From Rhodobiaceae bacterium (GTDB taxonomy: Bacteria; Pseudomonadota; Alphaproteobacteria; Rhizobiales; Tepidamorphaceae), in NCBI GenBank assembly GCA_020637855.1, contig JACKJR010000001.1:248001-312000 (forward strand): DNA of 64,000 nucleotides. Reading direction: 5' to 3'. The translations under genes were made by a program, and so were the position numbers. Positions 51,853-63,100 of this stretch are shown one piece after another (the first letter of the stretch is position 1; every line of letters begins with the position of its first letter). The notes beneath the pieces are model-generated. The model was not told the DNA's origin and searched no databases. It saw only the letters and a list, made by a program, of their open reading frames with translations.

Positions 51853-54081
51853 TTACTTCGTCGTCGCGACGAATACGCCATCCCAGTTCTTCGGCGGAGG
51901 GGCCTCGCGGAACACCGCGATACGCTGGGCATAGATGTCCAGGAAACCTGAAAGGCTGAACGCATCGGAACGTGCCCGCGCGGTACGGATTGCCTTTTCC
52001 GCGCCATCCCAGTCCTGCGCCCGGTAGGCGGCAAGCATGTCGTCGCAGTTTTTCTTGACCGACTGAAATTCCGGATCCGCCGCGGTGTCCTCGCGCCCGA
52101 CAACGGTGAAAACGCGCTCCGGTTCCGCCTTGCCTTTCACCGCGACGAGATCGACCTCGATGGTCGCGAAATCGTTGCCGGCAAGCTCGGCGGTGCGTTC
52201 ACCGAACAGGATGGCAACGCCGTATCCTTTCGTCTGGCCCTCGAGACGTGAGGCGAGGTTCACATTGTCGCCCAGCACGGTGTAGTCGAAGCGCAGGTCC
52301 GAGCCCATGTTGCCGACGACGTTGACGCCGGTGTTGAGGCCGACGCCGATTGCCAGCGGCTTGGCCGGCGAGCCATCCGGGGCGGTCTCGGTCTTGAGCT
52401 GCTCGTTGAGCGCGTTTTGTGCGTCGATCATGCCGAGCGCTGCACTCAGCGCCTTCTTGGCATGATCCTCGTATTCAAGCGGCGCGTTCCAGAACGCCAT
52501 GATGTTGTCGCCCATGTATTTGTCGATGGTGCCGCCATTGTCGACGACGACCCGCGACAGCGGCGTCAGCAGCCGGTTGATCAGATGGGTCAGCTCCTGC
52601 GGGTAGGCCTTGTAGGCTTCAGAGATGGAAGTGAAGCCGCGCACATCGGAAAACAGGATGGTCATTTCCTTGGTCTCTCCGCCAAGGATCAGCTTGGACG
52701 GATCGGCGGCCAGCTGCTCGACGACATCGGGCGAGAGATACTGACTGAAGGCACTGCGGATTTCGCGCCGCTGCGATTCTTCCTGCAGGTAGTTGAAGAA
52801 CACCAGTGAACCGAACACGACCATCGACGTGATCAGCGGAAAGGTGACATCGAGCAACATCGACTTGCTGACGAACAGGTAATAGGCCCCGGCCAGCAGG
52901 CTGCCGTTGATCAGCGTGCCCGATACCAGCGTTACGACCGCCGGCATGAGTGGCACGGCGATGATGATGAAAAGGCCCGTCAGAATCGCAGCCAGCAATT
53001 CCGCGGCGATGGAAAAATTCGGCCGGTAGATGTGCTCGCGCGTGATGATGTTGTCGATGAGCTGCGCGTGCACCTCGACGCCCGGCATCACCGGGTCAAG
53101 CGGTGTGGCCTTGATGTCATGCAGGCCCAGCGCCGATGTGCCGATCATGACGACATGCCTGTCGACCTTGGCCATCGCCTCGGGTTTCCCGGCCAAAATG
53201 TCCTTTGCCGAGACGTAGCGCTCCGGGTCGCTGGCCGAGAACCGGACCCAGAGCCGGCCGTGGGCGTCTGTGGGGATATCGATGCCGGCAACGCCGATGC
53301 TGGAAATGCCGGCTTCGTCCGTCTTGATGACCAGCGGGCGGAAGCCACCGAGCACCCTCAGCATCTCCACGGATATGGTCGCAAAAACGGCATTGCGAGC
53401 AATGACCACCAGCGGCACCCGGCGCGTGACGCCGTCGACATCGGGATTCGTGGTCAGGATGCCACGACTTGCAGCGGCATTCTGCAGGATGTCGATATTG
53501 GGCAGCAGGTCGGGGTAGCTGTACATATACGGCTTGGGGTTGCCGCCGAGCGTTGCAAGCGGCGGCCCCTTGACCTCCTCCTGGCCACGCCCGAGGTCAT
53601 AGTGGTAGCCGGACTGGCCAACGATCACCATGCGCGCGCGGGCGAACGCATCGGCCAGAACCTTGTCATTGCTCGGCAGCTGTTCGAGTTTGGCTTTCGT
53701 GTCCGCATCGAGCCCGTGCGCAAAGTCGGCGAAATTCTTCGGCGAGGTACGGTCTTCCTCGGCGAAAATGATGTCCATGCCGACCGCCGCCGCGCGCCCT
53801 TTGGCAAGCTTGTCGACGAGTTCGGCAACGATCGTGCGCGGCCACGGCCACTGGCCGTATTCGGTCAGCGAGGCCTCGTCGATATCGACGATCGTCACCT
53901 TGTTCGACCAGTTCTTGTTCGGGGACATCCGCTGCAGGATGTCGAAACTCTTCAGCCGAAGGATCTCGATCGGGACCGGGTCCCAGATACGGAGCGCGAC
54001 CATCGCCGCCAGCAGCGCCAGTCCAACCATGCGGACAAGCTGGCTGCGCCCGAACAGCGCGCGAATGATCCGTCGAAGCAT
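51853..54081 (-). CDS. CHASE2-domain adenylate/guanylate cyclase
   Basis: A 742-aa sensor cyclase. Residues 18-35 are a membrane span. About 45-340 is an extracytoplasmic CHASE2 domain (FDILQRMSPNKNWSNKVTIV; GMDIIFAEEDR; GTSALGLHDIKATPLDPVMPG). Three further spans lie at about 360-450, then a class III cyclase domain from about 490: TILFSDVRGFTSISE (metal Asp), DKYMGDNIMAFW (second metal Asp and Lys), YTVLGDNVNLASRLEGQ (purine Asp and Arg). It makes cAMP or possibly cGMP. It begins 30 bases after the giant adhesin on the same strand, so the two are likely co-transcribed. Confidence 0.93.
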   Translation of the reverse strand: MLRRIIRALFGRSQLVRMVGLALLAAMVALRIWDPVPIEILRLKSFDILQRMSPNKNWSNKVTIVDIDEASLTEYGQWPWPRTIVAELVDKLAKGRAAAVGMDIIFAEEDRTSPKNFADFAHGLDADTKAKLEQLPSNDKVLADAFARARMVIVGQSGYHYDLGRGQEEVKGPPLATLGGNPKPYMYSYPDLLPNIDILQNAAASRGILTTNPDVDGVTRRVPLVVIARNAVFATISVEMLRVLGGFRPLVIKTDEAGISSIGVAGIDIPTDAHGRLWVRFSASDPERYVSAKDILAGKPEAMAKVDRHVVMIGTSALGLHDIKATPLDPVMPGVEVHAQLIDNIITREHIYRPNFSIAAELLAAILTGLFIIIAVPLMPAVVTLVSGTLINGSLLAGAYYLFVSKSMLLDVTFPLITSMVVFGSLVFFNYLQEESQRREIRSAFSQYLSPDVVEQLAADPSKLILGGETKEMTILFSDVRGFTSISEAYKAYPQELTHLINRLLTPLSRVVVDNGGTIDKYMGDNIMAFWNAPLEYEDHAKKALSAALGMIDAQNALNEQLKTETAPDGSPAKPLAIGVGLNTGVNVVGNMGSDLRFDYTVLGDNVNLASRLEGQTKGYGVAILFGERTAELAGNDFATIEVDLVAVKGKAEPERVFTVVGREDTAADPEFQSVKKNCDDMLAAYRAQDWDGAEKAIRTARARSDAFSLSGFLDIYAQRIAVFREAPPPKNWDGVFVATTK

Positions 54082-54111
54082 CAGCGGCCCGGAGTGTTGA
54101 ACCAGAGCACG

Positions 54112-57100
54112 TCAGGCGATCGTGACGGTGGTCGTATTGGAGGCATCGTCATAGACGAAGGTGATATTGCCGGCCGTGATCCCCGTCAGCACGGCGACAT
54201 CGACGAAATTGACCCCGTTGGCGGCTCCATCGAAATCGACCGAAACAGTCGTGTCTGTACTATCGGTAACCGCCTTAACGTAATCGGCCGTGTCGCCGGG
54301 TGTGAAAGCCGCATCCAGCAGGCCGGCAAGGTCGAACTGATCGTTGGCGAGGTCGAAATCCGTGATCGTGTCGACTGCGTCCACGTCGCCGTCTTTATAC
54401 GCGAATGTATCGACTCCGCTGTCGCCAGTCAGCGTATCGGCTCCCTTGCCGCCCCGGATATTGTCACTTCCGCCGAAGCCGTTGAGCATGTTGGCTGCGT
54501 CATCGCCAATCAGGATATCTTCGAGGTCTGTGCCGTTTACGCCCTCGAAGCCGATGACAAGGTCGGTATCTCCGAACGTGTCGAATGCCGCCGCGGCCAG
54601 CAGATCAACCTTGACGCCCTGGACGCTGCCGACCGGCAGTGAGCTGTAGACGGAACTGTAGGCCTGGGCTTCCAGATAGTAGTCCAGAATGTCGAAATTG
54701 GTGCCGCCATCGCCACCGATCAGGACGTCGTTACCGTATCCGCCGACAATCGTGTCGTCGTCGTCGCCGCCGTTTATGGTGTCGTTGCCTTCGCCGCCGA
54801 ACAGCAGGTCGTCTCCGCCATCGCCGTAAATCGTGTCGTTGCCGCCGAAATAACCGTCCGATGCCTGGCTGTGCTGATCGCCGTAGATGGTGTCATCATC
54901 GCCACCGCCGGACAGAATGTCATCGCCACCGCGACCGCGGATCTCATTGACGCCGCTGTCGCCCACAATTGTGTCATCCCATATCGAGCCGCGCACGTTT
55001 TCGATATTGTAAACCAGATCATTCCCGCCATGGCCGTCATCGGATACGACGTTGGCAGAAAGATCGACCGTGACGCCGGTGTCGGAACTGGAGAACTCGA
55101 TGGTGTCGGTGCCGTCACGCCCGTCGATGTAATCGTTGCCGCCCAGCCCGCGGAAGAAATCATCGCCCGTGGAGCCGAATAGCTGGTCGTTGTATTGCGA
55201 GCCTGCAAGGCGCGATGCACCGGCGATACTATCGATGCCGGAGGTCGCGCTGACGAGGGCTGCAGCAGTGGAGAAGCTTGCCGACGAGATGTTGGTGTTT
55301 GTGGTCGGAGCCGTCATGCCGAACGGATTTCCGATCTCGCTAACCAGCCCACCCGTAAGACCGGTGGCTTTGCCAAGAGACAAATCGGCATAGACACCTG
55401 CCCCCCCGCCGCCGTCGGAAGCGAGCTGGTAGCGAACGGCAACGAAGGCTCCGCCGGAAATGTTGACGGTATCGTCACCGCCCGCAAGCCACAGGTCGAC
55501 CACGTTGCCGAAGAGACCGAGGAATGTGTTGTCGACGTAGAATGTATCGTCGTGATCGCTGTCGATGATGTTCGAGAAATTGGTGGCTTGGTCTTCGTCG
55601 CCGCCGCCATCCTTGATGTAGAAAACGCTGGTTTCGGCCGTGCCGCCGTTCGCGCCAGCGGTTACGCCGCCCATCCCCGAGGTTGTCAGGTTGGCGATGA
55701 TGCCAGCCGCCTGGTCGCGGTAGTCCAGCTGGAACCCGTCGAACCAGCTCGCCGCGCCGGTCAGTTCCTCAGTGTCTGTAAAGCTGAAGATGTCGGCGCC
55801 GGTGCCGCCTTGCGCACGGATGAAACCGCCGGACCCGGTGATCGTATCGTTGCCGATGCCGCCAAAGGCAAGATCGATGGCGTCCCAGGTCGCTTCCGTA
55901 CCGCCGGTATCGATGATGTCGTTGCCATCGTCACCGTAGATCGTGTCGTTGCCGCGGAAGGAGCCGTAGCCATCGCCAAGCAGTGTGTCGTTCTGGTCGC
56001 CACCGTGGATCGTATCGTCGCCGCCGGAGCCGACGATGGTGTTTGCGAACCCGTCGCCGGTCAGCGTGTCGTCGAAGTGCGAGCCATAAATGCCGTCGAT
56101 GTTGGCAAAAGCATCCGATCCGCCAAATCCATCAGCCGCGGTGTTTGTTGCCAGACTGGCTGTCACGGCTCCCGTCGAGTGCTCGTAACTCACGATATCG
56201 AAGCCACCAACACCGCCGGAGATGTTGTCGCTGCCGCCGAGACCTTCGATGATGTTATCGCCGCTATCGCCTATCAGGCTGTCGCCTTGATGCGATCCGA
56301 TGATGTTCTGAATGCCGGTTAGTGTGTCTCGTGTCGTCAAGGCGTTGCCGGTGTCATCTCCGGTTCCGGCCTGGATATCGACTGTCACGGCGGTGTTGTA
56401 GAACTCGTACGACACGGTGACGCCGGTCGTCCCGGTCGCATCGATCGTGTCCTGTCCGCCGGTCAGGCCGATGATGATGTCGTTGTAACCGACCTTGAAG
56501 GCGTCATCGTATTGGGTGTCGAGCACCATGTCGGGAATATCGGCCAGACTATCGATGGACGAGGTCGTATAGCCGTCGAGGATCGAATCCGCGGCAAGAA
56601 TGGGGGAGCCGCCGACCGATTGGGCGGTCGAACTGATATTCGCACGGATGCCGTTCGTGCCGACGTCTTCCTGATAGCTGACGATCCAGCGGTCATACCC
56701 CTCCACCGAGGGACGGTCGTCATGGAAAGTATCTGCTCCCGCGCCACCAATCGTGATGACGTTGCCGCCCTCGTAATGCAGATGGTCGTTATCAGCACCA
56801 CCGTCGAGAATTTCAGGACCGGCGATCCAGTCATCGATGCGCGAGGCCGGTCCGCTGCCGCCGGCGTTGCTGCCGCTATAGAGCGTGTCGGCACCGGCTT
56901 CGCCGTAGATGTGGTCGATGCCATCGCCGCCGATCAGAATGTCGTCGTTGTCGCCACCATGGATTTCGTCATGGCCGTCGCCGCCGTAAATGGTGTCGTT
57001 GCCGATGTCGCCATAGAGCAGGTCATTGCCGCCAAAGCCGCCGTCGCTGGTGTCCGGATCGCCGGTATCGCCATAGATCGTGTCCGAGCCCTGGCCGCCG

Positions 57101-60100
57101 TGAATCTCGTCGTCGCCGGCAAGCCCGATCAGGACGTTATTGAGCAGATCGCCGGTGATCATGTCGTCGAAGAGGCTGCCGGAAACCTGTTCGATATTGA
57201 CGAGATAATCCTGTCCGCCTTGCCCGTCATCGGTCGTCTGCGGGCCGCTGGCGGCCGACAGGTCGACGGTCACGCCCGAAGAGGCGGAAACGTATTCCGC
57301 CCGGTCTGCGGTTCCCGCGCCGCCATCGATGTAATCGTTGCCGGCTCCGCCGCGGAAGCGGTTGTTGTTGGCGTTACCTATAAGCACGTCGTTGTAGGAT
57401 GAGCCGACCAGCCGCGCTGCGCCGCTGAATGCGTCGAAGCCCGAAATCGCACTGGCGAGGTTGGCTGAAGACGAAAAGCTTGAAGTCGAAATGTTGGTGT
57501 TAGAGGCAGGCGCCGTAAGGCTGAACGGATTGCCGGTTTCGGACAGAAGCCCGCTGGTCAATCCGGTGGCCCTGCCCAGGTCGAGATTGGCATAGACGCC
57601 GGCGTCATTGGTGCCAGAACCCGCTTGCGAGTAGCGGATGCGTCCTGTCACGCCGCTTTCGAAAGTAACGGTATCGTCGCCACTGGTCAGCCGGACTTCG
57701 AACCAGCTGCCATTGCTGTTCTCGTAGTTGACGGCAACATAGATGACGTCGTCATTGGGACTGTCGAGCAGACCGTGGATTCCAACGATCTGGTCGATAT
57801 TGCCGAAGCCGTCATGGATCGTCCCTGCAGCGACCGGTGTCGAATTGAGAATCTGCGTGGTGCCGCCGACAAGCGCATCGATATTGGCGAGAATGCCCGA
57901 AGTCGATGTCTGATAGCTGACCAGTGCAAAGTCGCTCCAACGCCCGTCTCCACCGGAAACAAACGTATCGTTGCCAGCCCCGCCGAACATCAGCACGCTG
58001 CCGCCGGGAGAGACGAGCGCGTCATTCCCCCCTTGACCGGCAAGTGTCTCGCGCATGCCGTCGAAATCGCCATAAGGCGTGCCGCCGCCCCAGATGATGT
58101 CGCGGCCGCTATCGCCGGAAATGTCGTTATAGCCGCCATTGCCGAGCAGGATGTCGTCCCCGGTCGTGCCGGTCAGATCGAAATCGTTGAAAGCGCCCGG
58201 CTCGACGGTGACGACCGCGATCCCCGGCGCCATGTTGCCGCTGCTGTCGATCGCCGCATAGGAGATCATCTCCGTTCCCGGGCCCTCATAGAGCGCGGAA
58301 TAGGTCGCGATGCCGGTGGAGGCATCGATCTCGACGAGGTTGCCGTGTTCGCTCCAGAAACGGATGTCGCTGGTGAAGGGGAGGGCAAGACCGCTGCCGG
58401 AATCGTTGGCAAGCAGGTTGATGCTGCCGCTGTCGCCAATGGCGAGCTGCGCAGTGTCTGTCGTGGCCGCGACCGGGCCGGCGTCTGTTCCGTTGATGGT
58501 GATGGTGATCGTGTCGGTCGTCTGGCCGCCGTCGCTGTCCTCTGCCTGAATGGCATAGGCCAGCGTCACGAATTCGCCGCTGGCAAGATAGGTGAACAGC
58601 GAAGCCGCCGCGGCAAACGTCCATGCGGTTGAGAAAGCCGCCGCCGTTCCCGTCTGTGTCCCGAAGCTCAGCAGGGATTTCAGTGTATTGTCATCGACAC
58701 CGGACAGGCCTGCAGTCGTGCCGCCGCGCGCGACGCTGAGCAGCGTGATGGTGTGCACTGTCTCGGAAGTGTCGCCATCCGACGTAACGATTGTGCCGGT
58801 CGCATCGACCGTGTCGCCGGCGGTGTCGGTCTCGGTGTCGGAGCCGGTGAGGACGGAACTGCCCTCGAAGACCGGCGCGTCATTTGTGCCGAGGACGGTA
58901 ATCACCACGTCCTGCGAGGTGGTGCCGCCATTCCCGTCGGACAGGTTGACCGTGTAGGTCACCTCCAGCGTCGTGTCGCCCGCTAGGTAGTCGAATGCGT
59001 CCGTTCCCGCATCGAACGTCCAGTTCACAGTACCGCTTGTCGAGACGCCATCGATGACCGTTCCCGATTGCGGCGAGAACATCGCCAGCAGCGCGGCGTT
59101 GCTTGTGCCCGAGGCATCGCCGGTCGTGGCAACGCTGACGCCGGTGATCGAAACGACATCGGATGTATCCGGATCGGTGACGTAAAACGAACCCGTCGTT
59201 GAAAGCGCGCCTTCGGTTTCGTGCAGCGTCTCGACGACATCGGTCGGCGGGATGACGGAATCCACGGCCACGTAGCCGCCCTGGCCATCGGGCGCGAAGA
59301 CATAGACCGAGCCGGAAGCAGCATCCAGATGGGAGCCGACCGTGACGACGCCACTGTCGTTGATGGCAACGGACACGCCGAACTCGTCTCCTGCAGCGCC
59401 ATCCGGCGCGTCGATCTTGATTGCTGGCAGATAGCCACCCGATCCATTTGGCTCAAAGATATAGACGGAGCCGGAATTGGCCCCGTTATCGTCGTCGTGG
59501 AGCGATGAAACGGCAATGGTGCCATTGTCGTTGATTGCTACGGCCCAGCCGAAATTGTCGTCCGCAGCACCATCGAATGCAGTCAGTTTGACCGGTGTCG
59601 TATAATTCCCGGAGCTGTCGGGAATGTAGACATAGATCGCTCCGGCATTGCTCGCCGCGTCATCGTCATTGATAGCGCTGGCAACGACGATTCCATCGTC
59701 ATTGATCGCGACGGCGTGACCGAACCAATCGTCAGCGGCTACAGCTGATGGAACTAGCTTTGCAACCTCATCATATCCGCCGCCGCCATTGTCCTCGAAT
59801 ATGTAGACTGAGCCGGATCGCGATCCGTTGTCGTCGTCATATTTGGCCCCGATCGCAATCAGGCCTGTGTTGTTGATCGCGTTTGCTACGCCGAACAGCA
59901 TGCCGAATGCGGTTTCAGCGGAAGGATCGGATGGCGTCAGCTCGATGCCGGGGTCGTAGCCGCCGGAGCCGTCCGGAACGAAAACATACACCGCCCCGTG
60001 ATCGGTGTTGAGGGTGACGTCCGTGTACGCACCGGACACCACCACGCCGTCATCGTTTATGGCGACGCTGAAGCCCAGAAGCCCGGCAGGCTCGCTACCG

Positions 60101-63100
60101 GGCGCCGTCAGCTTGGCGACTTCCGAATATGTTGCCCCGCTTGGAGTGTAGACATAGACGGCGCCGTCATTGTTGACACCATCCCACTGTGCGCCAATCG
60201 CCACCACGCCGCTGGAATTGATATCCGCTGAGAAACCAAAAAGATCATCGGCGCTGCCAGTCGAGGGTAGGAGTTCAATAGGGGCTGCGAAAGCGCCGCT
60301 GCCATCGGGAAGATAGACATAAGCAGAGCCTGTCTTGTCGCCTCCCGCGTGCGCGTGCCAAGGCGCACCGGTCACGATCGCGCCGGAGCTGGAGATCGCT
60401 ACCGAATAGCCAACCGAATCGCCCGTTGCAGCATCCGATCCCGGCACCGTCAGCTTGTCGCCGGCCAAGAGTACTTCGGGCGCCGTGCCTGTTTGGAAGA
60501 CTGTGATGTCAATCGAGTTACTGCCGACCTGCGCACCGCCCGAGCCGGTCGAGCCGCCGTCATTGACATCGATCTGGAGCGTGTCGGTGCCCGTAAAGCC
60601 GCTGTCGGACGTGTATTCGATGGAAGTTGCCAGCGCCGCGGTGATATCCGCCTGGCTGCCCGAGAAGATCAGCGTATCGGTATCCTGCCCGGAAATGCCA
60701 GACAGTGCGCTTGTGTTGGTTCCCGAAGTGAAGTCGAGCGTGCCGTCGGAAACGCTCAGCGTGACGGTCAGCAGGTCCGTGCCCGCATCGACGTCGCTGA
60801 TCGCGATGCCGGAAATCGTGACAGGGGTATTCGCGATGGCCTGCACCGTCGAGAACGGTCCGGCCACAGCCTGGATATTGCCCGAACCGGTCAGGTCGCC
60901 AGTGCCGGCCTGATCCTCGAAATTACCTGTGTTTTCATTGTACTGGAGGAAGACCTCCAACTGGGCATCGGACGGATTGACGTTGCCGCTGGCGATATCG
61001 CCGATCTTTCCGCTCGTCAGGATGCCGTTCCAGATGCCGACATCGGCAAGCGCGCCATTCAGCGACTGGGACGTTTCGAATCCGCCGCCCAGCGAATCCT
61101 GGTCCTGACCAAGGACCAGCGCGCCGCCGGACGTGAACGGCCCGGTCGCCAGGGTAACCGTGGTTTGCAACGCGCCGTCGAGATAGATCTGGGTCTGGCC
61201 CGTCAGGCCCGCATATGTGACGGCGAAATTGTGCCAGCCGTCGGTGGGAACCGACACGCCTGTGTCGACGGCGGTTCCGCTCTGGGCCTGAACGAACAGG
61301 TTGCCGTTCGCGCCCTTGAAGATGACGAACTCATCCGCCGATCCGCTGACCGCATAGCTTATGTAGTATTCCTGCGTGTTTTCCGCGGTCGGGTCATTGA
61401 CCCAGAAAGTCGCGGTCAGTCCGGACGTGATTGAGAAACTTGTTGCTGAATCGAGCGCATAGTCGGCCGAGGTGCCGCCGAATTCACCGGTCTTACCGCT
61501 CAGGCCGACGCCGTCGATATCGACCACCGGCGCGTCGTTGACGGCATTGACGGCAATATTTACGGACCCCGTCGCGGTTTGCGCGCCGCCGGAGCCGGTT
61601 GCACCCTGATCGTCGAGGGTTATGTCGAGCGCATCGGTACCGCTGAAGTCTTCATCCGGCGTGTAATCGAGCGAAGCCAGAGCTGCATTGATGTCTGTCT
61701 GTGAGCCGGAGAAGGCCAGCGTGCCGTCGCTGCCGTCGCTGTCGGTGAACGCAAGACCTGTCGTGGCGCCTGTGAAGGCGAGCACACCGTTGGTGACGCC
61801 CAACATGACAAGAATCGGATCGGTTCCGGCATCGACGTCGCTGATCGTGATGCCGGAGAAGGTGCCGCTGGTGTCCTCGTCGAGCATCAGTCCGACAGAG
61901 GTTGCGGTGGCCGTGATTTCGTAACCGGGGTTGCCTCCGAAGGTCGGCGAGACGACATAGCGCAATGAAGTATCGTCGCCGCCGGTCACCGTGTAGCTGT
62001 CGACAATCTGGTCGGGGTAGGCGCTCGGCGCGATGCGCAGGACGACGCCGGCAAATGGCGAAAGCGAGTTGCTTGCTCCGTCGAGCAGCGTGAAGGTGAA
62101 CCCGCCCTGCGGCAGCGCGGTGACGTCGAGGGTGACGATATCGCCGGCCTGGAATCCGCTGACGGTCGGCGTTGTGTATCCAGAGCCCGAGCCGAAAACG
62201 ACAGGTCCGGCATCGAATGCGCCTGCATTGATCGCCGCCACACCGGCAGATTCCGTCCCGCCGATCACCGGTGCGTCGTTGACCGGGGTAACAGAAATGT
62301 TGATGACCTGCTGGTCTTCTTCCGAAGTGGCGTCGCCGCTGAGATTGGGATCGGTACCGGAATTGCCCTGGTCGTTGACCGTGATGGTCAGTGACTCGGT
62401 TCCCTGATCGTCGTTGTAGTCCTGGTCCGGCGTATATTGCAGCAGCGCCAGTGCGGCGTTGACCTCGGCCACGGTGCCGGAGAACTGCAGCGTGCCATCG
62501 CTGCCATCATTGTCGCTAAAGACGATTCCGGTCGTGGCCCCTGAGAACGAGAGAGCCCCGTGGTTGACCTGAAGCGTCACCAGTTGCGGGTCTGCCGCGC
62601 TGTCTTCATCCGAATCGACATCGGCAATGGACAGCGCATTCGCGCCGGTGAACGAGAAAACCGTGTCCTCGCTGGTTGTGACACTGGCCGGCGCGGTTAT
62701 CACCGGCGCGTCGTTGACCGGGGTGATGTTGATATCGACGGTGAATGAAGCCGCTTCGTCGCTTGCGGTGCCCGATGCGGGCAGCGGGCTTGAGTTGATG
62801 CCCGCGTCGCTGGACGGATCGACGCCGGTGTTGCCATTGTCGCTGACGGTAATGACGAGCGCGTCGGACGGATCGGTGCCGCTTGGGTTCAGGTTGTCGT
62901 TGTAGTCCTGATCCGGCGTGTATTGCAGCAGCGCCAGGGCTGCGTTGATGTCGGTCTGACTTCCGGTGAACTCAAGCGTGCCGTCGCTGCCGTCATTGTC
63001 GGTGAAGGTGAGGCCGGACGGGGCACTGGAAAAGCCCAGCACGCCGTTTGCGACGGAGAGATTTATGGTGAGGGGTCCATCGCTGCCGGTTTCGTCGGCG

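Noticed and set aside
53032..54642. 536-residue plus-strand frame opposite the cyclase and the end of the adhesin
   Set aside because: It crosses two strongly supported minus-strand genes and has no recognisable domain.
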